The translations under genes and the position numbers were made by a program. A stretch of DNA of 10,667 bases from positions 1 through 10,667 of the forward strand of contig CAMEYZ010000061.1 of NCBI GenBank assembly GCA_945947715.1. The letters are read 5' to 3'. The notes below the pieces were generated by a model that was not told the origin of the DNA, did no database searches, and saw only the letters and a program-made list of their open reading frames with translations. This stretch comes from an uncultured Clostridia bacterium (GTDB lineage: Bacteria > Bacillota > Clostridia > Oscillospirales > Ruminococcaceae). Positions 5,490 to 10,667 of this stretch are shown one piece after another; position 1 is the stretch's first letter, and every line of letters begins with the position of its first letter.

Positions 5490-6878
5490 TCATACCACGC
5501 TGAGATTTTTTATAATGTCCTCAATAGTCTCCCTTTTGCGGGAGTCGGTCTTCATCTGCTTGGTCACGTCGTCGATGTAGTATACCACGGTAGAGTGGTC
5601 CTTTCCGCCTATTTCTGCGCCGATAGATTTATATGATATCTGTATCACCTGCTTGATGACATAGGCGCAGACCTTTCTTGCAGTGGATATCTGAGTCGAG
5701 CGCTTCTTTGAGCGGATATCCTCGGCAGTGACGCCGTAAACGCTGGCAACATCGCTTATTATCTTATCTATTGTAATGGGAGCGGGCTGATCGTCGGAGA
5801 GTATTTCCCTGATGGCATTCTGTGCCATGACTATCGTCGGAGCAGTTCCCACAAGGTCCTGAGAGGCCTTCAGCTTCTTGACACAGCCCTCCAGCTGACG
5901 TATATTGGATTTCAGTCGGTTAGCGATACATTCCACAACATCGTCGGGAATGACGAAGTTCATCAGCTTTGCCTTGCGCTTGATTATAGCTACCCTCGTT
6001 TCGTATTCGGGCGCGGAAATATCGGCGATAATGCCCCATTCAAAGCGGGTCCTGATACGGTTTTCCAGGGTGGTTATCTCCTTCGGCGGACGGTCGGAGG
6101 TGATAACTATCTGCTTGCCCTTATTGTGCAGCTCATTGAAGGTGTGGAAGAATTCCTCCTGAGTTGAGTCCTTTCCTGCGATAAAGTGGATATCGTCGAT
6201 AAGAAGCACATCAGCGCTGCGGTATTTCTGCTTGAAGGGCTGAGTATTTTTCTTTCCTATCATGTCGATAAGCTCGTTAGCAAAGGCCTCGCCCGTTACA
6301 AAAATGACATTCTTTTCAGGGTGCAGAGACTTTATTTCATTGCAGATAGCAGTAAGAAGGTGAGTTTTTCCCATACCTGACGGACCGTATATGAAAAGGG
6401 GATTATAGGTAACGTCGGTATGGTCAGCTCTTGCCACAGCAGTGCTTGCAGCATAGGCAAACTCATTGGAGCGGCCCACTATGAAGGTATCAAAGGTATA
6501 CTCATAATCGGAGTCGTCCTTATGTATTTCGGGATAGTATCCGGACTCTGATGAGCTGTCTTCGGAAGGTGTGTTGTCATCGGAGTCGTCCACTTCGATT
6601 CTCACGTCAGTCGTAAAGCCCAGAACGGCATAGAATGCCTCTCTGAGAAGATTTCCATAGTTTTTCAGAGCGCAGTTTCCATGAAATTCGGAGGGCACGC
6701 TCAGCACTGCAACATTTCCGTCCAGTCTTACGGGAGTAATGGTTTTTATCCACGTATTATAGGCAACATCGGTCAGCTCGCCATTTGAGACCTTTTGCCT
6801 GCAATATTCAAGAACCTTGTCAAACACATCTGCAAAGGAATTCATAAGACAATTTTTCCGTATGGACAGAGCCTCCAT
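5490..6878 (-). CDS. dnaA: Chromosomal replication initiator DnaA
   Basis: AAA+ initiator that binds DnaA boxes and melts oriC. It has 462 residues: domain I (about 12-90), an acidic Ser/Asp-rich linker (about 97-125), an AAA+ domain with Walker A GPSGMGKTH (165-173), Walker B VLLIDDIHF (224-232), sensor 1 IVITSDRPP (257-265), arginine-finger region RIRTRFEWG (274-282) and sensor 2 SNIRQLEG (324-331), then DNA-binding domain IV with GGKDHSTV (424-431). That signature is usually GGRDHTTV. The helix before it reads ISYKSIG where E. coli has HSLPEIG. ATG at 6878 is chosen because AAAGGAGAT stands just upstream; the in-frame ATG at 6845, which begins the more familiar MNSFADVF, has no good ribosome binding site. 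The gene is preceded by its own promoter and a leader hairpin. Origin repeats lie just downstream, suggesting local autoregulation, though no box copy was found in its promoter. Confidence 0.98.
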   Translation of the reverse strand: MEALSIRKNCLMNSFADVFDKVLEYCRQKVSNGELTDVAYNTWIKTITPVRLDGNVAVLSVPSEFHGNCALKNYGNLLREAFYAVLGFTTDVRIEVDDSDDNTPSEDSSSESGYYPEIHKDDSDYEYTFDTFIVGRSNEFAYAASTAVARADHTDVTYNPLFIYGPSGMGKTHLLTAICNEIKSLHPEKNVIFVTGEAFANELIDMIGKKNTQPFKQKYRSADVLLIDDIHFIAGKDSTQEEFFHTFNELHNKGKQIVITSDRPPKEITTLENRIRTRFEWGIIADISAPEYETRVAIIKRKAKLMNFVIPDDVVECIANRLKSNIRQLEGCVKKLKASQDLVGTAPTIVMAQNAIREILSDDQPAPITIDKIISDVASVYGVTAEDIRSKKRSTQISTARKVCAYVIKQVIQISYKSIGAEIGGKDHSTVVYYIDDVTKQMKTDSRKRETIEDIIKNLSVV

Positions 6879-6900
6879 ACAGGATCTCCTTTCTCTTTTG

Positions 6901-6920
6901 GTCAGCCTACAAAGGCAGAC
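6901..6920 (-). promoter_or_regulatory. Hairpin in the dnaA leader
   Basis: In the mRNA, GUC-U-GCCU and AGGC-U-GAC pair around a 4-base loop: seven base pairs and one U-U mismatch. The structure starts a few bases after the predicted transcription start and ends about 10 bases before the AAAGGAGAT ribosome binding site. It has no U-tract. A role in mRNA stability or translation is inferred. Confidence 0.5.
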
Positions 6921-6934
6921 AATATCACAAATAC

Positions 6935-6963
6935 ATTATATCATATCTGGCAGATAAAATCAA
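6935..6963 (-). promoter_or_regulatory. dnaA promoter
   Basis: On the minus strand TTGATT (6963-6958) is followed after exactly 17 bases by TATAAT (6940-6935), with TG one base before the -10 (extended -10). The start would fall near 6928, giving a leader of about 50 bases. An A-tract (complement of 6967-6973) sits immediately upstream of the -35 and could act as an UP element. Confidence 0.85.
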
Positions 6964-6966
6964 GCT

Positions 6967-7084
6967 TTTTTTTCGGATTGTAAACATTTATTAATAGTAT
7001 ATAAGAAGTAAACTGCATTATCTGAGCAAAGATGATAGTTTTACAGTCTGTTTTACCCAAACACGACCGCATTTTTTTCGGATT
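6967..7084. repeat. 13-bp direct repeat TTTTTTTCGGATT (two copies)
   Basis: Exact copies at 6967-6979 and 7072-7084, 105 bp apart, in the 390-bp dnaA-rpmH spacer. One adjoins the dnaA -35; the other is about 45 bp upstream of the rpmH -35. They may be A-tract/UP elements or binding sites serving two divergent promoters. The spacer between them is AT-rich and contains no recognised gene and no TGTTGAA box. Confidence 0.4.
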
Positions 7085-7128
7085 TTAAGATAATTAATTA
7101 CAAATTGAAAAAAATTATGAAAAAACAC

Positions 7129-7158
7129 TTGACAGATGCGGTTATAATATAGTATACT
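7129..7158 (+). promoter_or_regulatory. rpmH promoter
   Basis: A perfect TTGACA (7129-7134) is followed after 18 bases by TATACT (7153-7158). Predicted start is near 7165, leaving a leader of about 100 bases before rpmH. An inner TATAAT (7143-7148) is too close to the -35 to pair with it. Confidence 0.8.
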
Positions 7159-7218
7159 GTATTATTGACGGGATATTTTTTGAATAGTCCTTGAGTATTT
7201 TTAAGTATTATAGACGGG
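7159..7218 (+). repeat. 14-bp direct repeat in the rpmH leader
   Basis: GTATTATTGACGGG (7159-7172) and GTATTATAGACGGG (7205-7218) differ at one position and are 46 bp apart. The first spans the predicted transcription start. It is followed by GCGCATTTGCGC (7222-7233), a short inverted repeat. Possibly a regulator site or a duplicated initiation region; function unknown. Confidence 0.45.
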
Positions 7219-7268
7219 TTGGCGCATTTGCGCATCATAAGCGTCGCTGAAAAGGAGGAGAAACCGTA

Positions 7269-7403
7269 ATGAAAAGAACATATCAGCCTAAGAAGCTTCA
7301 CAGAAAAAAGGAGCACGGCTTCAGAAAGAGAATGGCTACAAGAAATGGCCGCAAGGTTCTCGCAAGAAGAAGAGCTAAGGGCAGAAAGCACCTCACATAC
7401 TAA
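7269..7403 (+). CDS. rpmH: 50S ribosomal protein L34
   Basis: The small basic ribosomal protein L34, 44 residues. It begins MKRTYQPKKLHRKKEHGF, continues with FRKRMATRNGRKVLARRRAK and ends GRKHLTY, matching the family along its full length. It binds 23S rRNA in the large subunit. The ribosome binding site AAAGGAGGAG (7251-7260) is the strongest in the window, 8 bases before the ATG, consistent with high expression. It is the first gene of the rightward block, divergent from dnaA as in nearly all bacteria. It is followed by a 193-bp spacer with several hairpins before rnpA. Confidence 0.98.
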   Translation: MKRTYQPKKLHRKKEHGFRKRMATRNGRKVLARRRAKGRKHLTY

Positions 7404-7460
7404 TTCATCGGAATTACAGTATTAACCCTGCTTAAGTCAGATTTTATTGTGAACCGATAA

Positions 7461-7505
7461 AAGCCTCATATCTGCGCCCGCTCTCTTTCGGCGCAGATTA
7501 GGCTT
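7461..7505 (+). promoter_or_regulatory. Strong two-part hairpin after rpmH
   Basis: Inner stem ATCTGCGCC (7470-7478) with GGCGCAGAT (7490-7498), 9 bp with an 11-base loop, and outer stem AAGCCT (7461-7466) with AGGCTT (7500-7505). No U-tract follows. It could protect the rpmH 3' end from nucleases, act as a processing site, or be the first part of an attenuator. Confidence 0.65.
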
Positions 7506-7520
7506 TGTTGTGGAATCAAT

Positions 7521-7550
7521 ACAGAGGCAGCCTGTGTTTTTCGGCTCTGT
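7521..7550 (+). promoter_or_regulatory. Second hairpin in the rpmH-rnpA spacer
   Basis: ACAGAG (7521-7526) pairs with CTCTGT (7545-7550); an alternative inner pairing is AGCC (7529-7532) with GGCT (7543-7546). Weaker than its two neighbours. Placed in series with them, it suggests a structured intergenic RNA. Confidence 0.4.
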
Positions 7551-7558
7551 CATAATAT

Positions 7559-7586
7559 GACCACAGGAATTGTGGTCTTATTTTTT
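7559..7586 (+). terminator. Intrinsic terminator just before rnpA
   Basis: GACCACA (7559-7565) and TGTGGTC (7571-7577) form a perfect 7-bp stem with loop GGAAT, followed by TTATTTTTT (7578-7586). It ends only 10 bases before the rnpA start. It probably terminates most rpmH transcripts and lets a fraction read into rnpA-yidD-yidC-jag. Confidence 0.75.
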
Positions 7587-7596
7587 AGTGGTGTCT

Positions 7597-7941
7597 ATGA
7601 AATATTCGGTCAAGCTTAACAAGAATAAGGATTTTGTCTCCCTTTATAAAAAGGGGACTTATATCGTCGGCCGCAGCTGTGTTGTCTATTTCCGCAGAAA
7701 CGGCAGAAAATTCAACAGGATAGGCATTTCTACTGGCAAAAAAATAGGCTGCGCTGTTGATCGGAGCCGCGCAAGACGCGTTATCAGACAGGCTTACCGT
7801 GAAACGGAGGAGCTCTTTCCTAAGGGCTTCGATATGGTCGTTACCGCAAGGGCTGACGCCTGCAGCTGCAAAAGCTACCATATTTCGGCGTTTTTCAGAA
7901 ATAAGGTCGTTCCTGCAATGAATAAGCCGAAACAGCAGTGA
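7597..7941 (+). CDS. rnpA: Ribonuclease P protein component
   Basis: Basic protein cofactor of RNase P that helps the catalytic RNA bind and process tRNA 5' leaders. With ATG at 7597 it has 114 residues, family length. Seen are the N-terminal LNKNKDFVSLYKKG, the first strand region VGRSCVVYFRRNG, RIGISTGKKIGCAV, and the RNR-motif helix DRSRARRVIRQAYRE, then the FDMVVTARADA strand. The usual Asn of the RNR motif (RNR) is Ser here (RSR). The frame is open to a TTG at 7570, but that would start inside the terminator stem and lacks a ribosome binding site; homology supports 7597. The only ribosome binding site is a partial GTGGTG three bases upstream, much weaker than that of rpmH. The yidD gene follows after 9 bases. 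Confidence 0.96.
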   Translation: MKYSVKLNKNKDFVSLYKKGTYIVGRSCVVYFRRNGRKFNRIGISTGKKIGCAVDRSRARRVIRQAYRETEELFPKGFDMVVTARADACSCKSYHISAFFRNKVVPAMNKPKQQ

Positions 7942-7950
7942 TTTTGAAAT

Positions 7951-8253
7951 ATGAAAAGAGTTTTGCTTGCTCTGATAAGGCTTTACAGAAAATTTATCTC
8001 CCCATGCAAACCGCCGTGCTGCAAATATTATCCTACCTGTTCAACATATGCTCTGAAGGCTGTTGAAAAGCATGGTGCTATCAAGGGTACGATTCTTTCC
8101 GTCTGGAGACTGATGCGGTGCAATCCCTGGAGCCTCGGCGGAGTGGACCCTGTTCCTGAAAAATTCGATTTCTTTCATATGTCCGCTGCTTCAAGAAAAA
8201 AATATGAGGCTAAACAGGCTATGAAAATTTATTTCGGAAAAAATAAGAATTGA
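7951..8253 (+). CDS. yidD: Membrane protein insertion efficiency factor YidD
   Basis: Small amphipathic, membrane-associated protein thought to assist YidC-dependent insertion. The 100 residues show the family blocks: LIRLYRKFISPCKPPCCKYY (9-28), PTCSTYALKAVEKHG (28-42) with the conserved cysteines, GTILSVWRLMRCNPWSLGG (46-64) and VDPVPEKF (65-72). A lysine-rich tail follows. The start is 9 bases after the rnpA stop with no clear ribosome binding site, so translation is probably coupled to rnpA. Conserved neighbourhood between rnpA and yidC. The coding DNA at 8040-8067 happens to contain TTCAACA-N14-TGTTGAA (see findings). Confidence 0.96.
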   Translation: MKRVLLALIRLYRKFISPCKPPCCKYYPTCSTYALKAVEKHGAIKGTILSVWRLMRCNPWSLGGVDPVPEKFDFFHMSAASRKKYEAKQAMKIYFGKNKN

Positions 8254-8254
8254 A

Positions 8255-8279
8255 AAAAATTTCCCTTTGCGGAATTTTT
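8255..8279 (+). promoter_or_regulatory. AT-rich hairpin between yidD and yidC
   Basis: AAAAATT(T)CC (8255-8264) pairs with GGAATTTTT (8271-8279) with one bulged T and a 6-base loop. The descending arm is T-rich, so it could act as a weak bidirectional terminator or attenuator. The remaining spacer is A-rich and carries the yidC ribosome binding site GGAGGA (8313-8318). Confidence 0.4.
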
Positions 8280-8323
8280 ATATATTTTGTGAAAAAAAAG
8301 AAAAGTAAAATCGGAGGAATATA

Positions 8324-9538
8324 ATGGGCGTTATCAGCAGGATAATCGGTTATCCGTTGGGCTGGGTCATCTGGCTCGCATATAAGATATGCGGAAGCTA
8401 TGCCTTGTCCTTAATTATTTTTACAGTTTTTACTAAGCTTATCCTATTTCCCATATCCGTAAAAACTCAGAAAAGCTCTGCGGCAATGTCCGCACTTACT
8501 CCTAAGCTGGAACAGCTTAAAAAGAAGTACGCTAATAATCAGGAAAAGCTTCAGGAAGCTACTATGGAGCTTTATGCAGAGGAAAATATTAATCCTATGT
8601 CCTCCTGTACGCCGCTTCTGATTCAGCTGCCAATACTGTATGGTATCTTTGATGTCGTTTATCGTCCTATAACTCACGTTCTCAGGGCCAGCAAGGAAGC
8701 TATCACTATGGCTACTGAGATATGCCAGAATATCCCCGGATACGGCGATCAGAGGTACTTTGAACAGAGACCTGAGCTTTATATCATGGAGGCTATCAAG
8801 GACCCTGCTGTTACTGAACAGTTTACCTCTCTTCCTGACGGAATGTATGATAAGATACTGGATTTCAACAATACACTTTTCGGTTTTATAGATCTGGGAC
8901 TTACTCCCACATTCCACCCCGAAAATGGCTGGGATGCAAGCTCTATCGGTCTTATCGCTATCCCTATTATCTGCGGTATAGTTCAGATTCTTTCCACCTT
9001 CATTATGACAAGACGTCAGAAGAAGATGAATCCTGCACAGTCAGGCCAGATGGCAAGCATGAATATAATGAACTACGCATTTTCGTTCATATTCATCAGC
9101 ATCGCTTTCTCTTATCCCGCAGCTATCGGCTTCTACTGGACTATTTCCGGTATCCTTCAGCTTATCTCCACGGCGGTACTCAATAAGATATATACTCCCG
9201 AATATGTGGCAAAGCTCCTCGAAAAGGATAAGAAAAAGAAAAAGGCTAAGAAAAAGGTCGATATGATGCAGCGCTATCAGCAGCTTCTCGCTGAACAGAA
9301 CGGCACTGCTGCAAATTCTAACAAGAACGGCGCTATCGGAGCTAAGCTCTCCGATGACGACGGCGTTGAGGATATCAAGCTTAGCAAGTCTCAGCAGAAG
9401 GATATCCAGAGCAAGCTTATTTCCGAAAACCGTAAAAAAGTTGAAGATAAATACAAGGACGAAGAGCTTACCGAGGAGGAAAACAGACTTCTCGAGGAAG
9501 CAAGACGCAGACAGGCTGAAAAATACGGCGACAATTGA
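8324..9538 (+). CDS. yidC: Membrane protein insertase YidC/Oxa1 family
   Basis: Polytopic insertase that places membrane proteins in the bilayer alone or with SecYEG. It has 404 residues. N-terminal hydrophobic segments (about 10-45) include TKLILFPISVKTQKS. Then comes a cytoplasmic coiled coil (about 57-90), a membrane segment starting NPMSSCTPLLIQLPILYGIF (90-109), an unusually long extracytoplasmic loop (about 115-205), and two C-terminal membrane segments (about 206-228 and 250-288). The tail (290-404) is highly charged, starting with a lysine cluster at 301-311, and may contact ribosomes. There is no lipobox or N-terminal Cys, unlike the Bacillus SpoIIIJ lipoprotein. The hydrophilic-groove arginine (R73 of SpoIIIJ, in RLILMPL) is aligned with Lys38, a change I believe is common in Clostridia. 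ATG is set by GGAGGA 5 bases upstream. It belongs to the rnpA-jag operon. Confidence 0.96.
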   Translation: MGVISRIIGYPLGWVIWLAYKICGSYALSLIIFTVFTKLILFPISVKTQKSSAAMSALTPKLEQLKKKYANNQEKLQEATMELYAEENINPMSSCTPLLIQLPILYGIFDVVYRPITHVLRASKEAITMATEICQNIPGYGDQRYFEQRPELYIMEAIKDPAVTEQFTSLPDGMYDKILDFNNTLFGFIDLGLTPTFHPENGWDASSIGLIAIPIICGIVQILSTFIMTRRQKKMNPAQSGQMASMNIMNYAFSFIFISIAFSYPAAIGFYWTISGILQLISTAVLNKIYTPEYVAKLLEKDKKKKKAKKKVDMMQRYQQLLAEQNGTAANSNKNGAIGAKLSDDDGVEDIKLSKSQQKDIQSKLISENRKKVEDKYKDEELTEEENRLLEEARRRQAEKYGDN

Positions 9539-9565
9539 CAGTCGCTTTGAAAGGAGTTATCCGCA

Positions 9566-10390
9566 ATGAAAAAGGAATTTACCGCAAAAACCGTTGAAGA
9601 GGCAAAGGCTCTTGCAGTTGCCGAATTCGGAGTTGAGGAATCTAAAATATCGTTTGAGGTTCTCGAAGAGCCTAAAAAGGGATTTTTAGGGATAGGCTCC
9701 GCCGATGCGAGAATTTCTGCGGAGTACACAAAGACAAAGTCTGAAATTGCCGCAGATTATATCAAGGGCATTGTTGAAAGAATGGGTATCGAGGCTGAGC
9801 TTAATGTTACAGTCAACGAAGAGGATACCGTTATTGATATCGTAGGTGATACCTCCGGCGCTGTTATCGGCAGAAGAGGCGAGACTCTTGATGCTATTCA
9901 GTATCTTGCTTCTATGTGCGCTAATCGCACTGATAAGGAGTATTACCGCATTACCGTCGATTCCTGCGGCTATCGCGAGAAGAGAAAGGCTATCCTTGAG
10001 GACCTGGCTGCCAAGATTTCCAAGACCGTTATCAGGACTGGCCGCACAAGCACCCTTGAGCCTATGAATCCTTATGAAAGACGTATCATTCATTCCGCTG
10101 TTTCTGAGATAGAGGGCGTTACCTCCAAGAGCATCGGCGAGGAGCCATACAGAAGAGTTGTTATATCCTCCACAAATCCCAGACCTGAAAAGAAGTACGA
10201 TGGCAGAGGTAAGGGCGGCTATAACAAGAACGGTAAGGGCGGAAAGTACGGTAACAAGGGCGGCAAACAGGAATACAAGCCCCGTTCTATGGACCTTATG
10301 AAGACCTCCTTTGAAAAGGATTATAAGAAGCCTAAGCCTGAGGACAGTGAGCTTTATTCGGGCGACCTTTACGGAAAGATAGACATCTGA
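9566..10390 (+). CDS. jag: Jag/KhpB RNA-binding protein (Jag-N, KH, R3H)
   Basis: RNA-binding protein usually encoded next to yidC; in streptococci KhpB with KhpA affects cell elongation and division. The 274 residues have a Jag-N domain (1-50) with KKGFLGIG (37-44), a type II KH domain with the GxxG loop IGRRGE (101-106), and an R3H domain with R172-x3-H176 in NPYERRIIHSAVSEIEG (168-184) and SIGEEPYRRVVIS (189-201). After the R3H domain there is a Gly/Lys/Asn-rich low-complexity stretch (about 213-234) and an acidic end, which make it longer than the usual protein of about 200-210 residues. The ATG has AAAGGAG 9 bases upstream and lies 27 bases after the yidC stop. It is the last gene before a strong hairpin. 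Confidence 0.95.
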   Translation: MKKEFTAKTVEEAKALAVAEFGVEESKISFEVLEEPKKGFLGIGSADARISAEYTKTKSEIAADYIKGIVERMGIEAELNVTVNEEDTVIDIVGDTSGAVIGRRGETLDAIQYLASMCANRTDKEYYRITVDSCGYREKRKAILEDLAAKISKTVIRTGRTSTLEPMNPYERRIIHSAVSEIEGVTSKSIGEEPYRRVVISSTNPRPEKKYDGRGKGGYNKNGKGGKYGNKGGKQEYKPRSMDLMKTSFEKDYKKPKPEDSELYSGDLYGKIDI

Positions 10391-10431
10391 GCTATTTCCG
10401 TCTGGTAATTTATCGGTATAAATACATATGC

Positions 10432-10470
10432 TGCGGACAGAATTTTCTGTCCGCATTGCTATATTTTTTA
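10432..10470 (+). terminator. Probable terminator after jag
   Basis: TGCGGACAG (10432-10440) and CTGTCCGCA (10447-10455) form a perfect 9-bp stem; the whole 24-base block is a palindrome around AATTTT. A T-run (10464-10469) follows only after TTGCTATA, so the U-tract is imperfect. It likely ends, at least partly, the rpmH/rnpA-jag transcript. Confidence 0.65.
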
Positions 10471-10472
10471 TT

Positions 10473-10500
10473 TTCAACATTTTTTTTAAAAATTGTTGAA
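10473..10500. promoter_or_regulatory. 28-bp near-palindrome TTCAACA-N14-TGTTGAA upstream of mnmE
   Basis: TTCAACA (10473-10479) and TGTTGAA (10494-10500) are exact inverted halves around a T8A5 core; two of the 14 pairs mismatch. The left half extends to TTTTCAACA (10471-10479). Size, spacing and core type equal those of the gyrB element. It ends 16 bases before the mnmE start, close enough for a bound protein to affect initiation. Confidence 0.7.
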
Positions 10501-10516
10501 TTACATGGAGTTATAT

Positions 10517-10667
10517 ATGAGATTAGATGAAACCATTGCGGCCATATCCACTCCCAGAGCTGTGGGGGGGATATCTGTTATCCGTATTTCGGGTAAGCTG
10601 GCTTTTGATATCGCAGATAGGATATTTACTTCCGTTTCCTCGACAGTAAGGCGCTCGGAAATGGTGG
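10517..10667 (+). CDS. mnmE: tRNA modification GTPase MnmE, N-terminal part (cut by window end)
   Basis: Only the first 50 codons are present. The protein begins MRLDETIAAISTPRAVGGIS and continues VIRISGKLAFDIADRIF, the conserved start of MnmE (TrmE/ThdF), the GTPase that with MnmG modifies uridine 34 of tRNA wobble positions. This part belongs to the tetrahydrofolate-binding N-terminal domain; the G domain lies beyond the window. GGAG (10507-10510), six bases before the ATG, supports the start. A run of seven G (10564-10570) in codons 16-18 is unusual. The gene follows jag as in most Firmicutes but is separated by a hairpin and the 28-bp dyad, so it may be controlled separately. No clear -35/-10 pair was found. 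Confidence 0.93.
   Translation, partial: MRLDETIAAISTPRAVGGISVIRISGKLAFDIADRIFTSVSSTVRRSEMV

Noticed and set aside
6746..6754. TTATCCACG, one mismatch from a classical DnaA box
   Set aside because: It lies inside dnaA coding sequence (encoding part of NTWIK), single and isolated; similar chance matches occur at 1810-1818 (TTATCCACT in gyrB).
6879..7268. A second origin box cluster upstream of dnaA, as in the bipartite Bacillus origin
   Set aside because: No TGTTGAA or TTATCCACA copies were found between dnaA and rpmH; the region is explained by two divergent promoters and leaders.
7098..7391. Minus-strand open frame of 97 codons over rpmH
   Set aside because: Antisense to the rpmH promoter, leader and gene, which are clearly real; no family resemblance.
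9557..9565. TTATCCGCA between the jag ribosome binding site and its ATG
   Set aside because: A single one-mismatch match with no cluster; it is explained as the spacer next to AAAGGAG.
9686..10480. Minus-strand open frame of 264 codons opposite jag
   Set aside because: Shadow produced by codon use in jag; jag has intact domains and a good ribosome binding site, this frame has neither.
1..10667. Mobile elements, CRISPR arrays, tRNA genes, prophage or defence genes
   Set aside because: None seen; every gene belongs to the conserved origin neighbourhood and the repeats found are short and non-periodic.

Overview
The window is the chromosomal replication-origin neighbourhood of a Firmicute, most likely a Ruminococcus-like member of the Oscillospirales (Clostridia). 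Evidence is the gene order, the GyrB and DnaA sequences, GGAGG-type ribosome binding sites, a clostridial YidC without lipobox, and very AT-rich intergenic DNA around moderate-GC genes. The genus is an inference; the origin identity is strongly supported.

Layout: two gene groups diverge from the centre, and both run in the direction of fork movement. Minus strand, reading right to left: dnaA (5490-6878), the dnaA-dnaN intergenic region with the putative oriC, dnaN, a small S4-domain gene (yaaA/rlbA type), recF, remB (DUF370), and gyrB, which ends at base 6. Plus strand, left to right: rpmH, rnpA, yidD, yidC, jag (khpB), and the first 50 codons of mnmE, cut by the window edge. This is the classical rnpA-rpmH-dnaA-dnaN-recF-gyrB block joined to the RNase P/YidC/Jag/MnmE block. 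No mobile element, CRISPR array, tRNA or rRNA was seen.

The most interesting part is non-coding. The dnaA-dnaN spacer has no TTATCCACA-type DnaA box. It carries six copies of TGTTGAAA(A/T/C), whose complement TTTTCAACA matches TTATCCACA at 7 of 9 positions; two copies form a perfect 9+3+9 palindrome. On the dnaN side the cluster ends in a run of TAG/TAA/CAG triplets and then an AT-rich tract, the same order as the DnaA-box / DnaA-trio / unwinding-element layout of Bacillus subtilis. The same half-site recurs as a 28-bp near-palindrome TTCAACA-N14-TGTTGAA, with identical spacing and an A/T-tract core, upstream of both gyrB and mnmE. The simplest reading is a lineage-specific DnaA box that acts at the origin and probably as an operator for gyrB and mnmE. 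The DnaA here differs from E. coli DnaA at several DNA-contacting positions of domain IV, which fits a changed box.

Expression signals: dnaA has a clear promoter (TTGATT-17-TATAAT, extended -10) and a leader hairpin. rpmH has TTGACA-18-TATACT, a long leader and a very strong ribosome binding site. Several hairpins, the last an intrinsic terminator, separate rpmH from the weakly initiated rnpA and probably attenuate readthrough from L34 to the RNase P protein. A strong hairpin follows jag. The genes together supply replication initiation (DnaA), processivity (DnaN), recombinational repair (RecF), supercoiling (GyrB), ribosome and tRNA maturation (L34, RnpA, MnmE) and membrane protein insertion (YidD, YidC, Jag).
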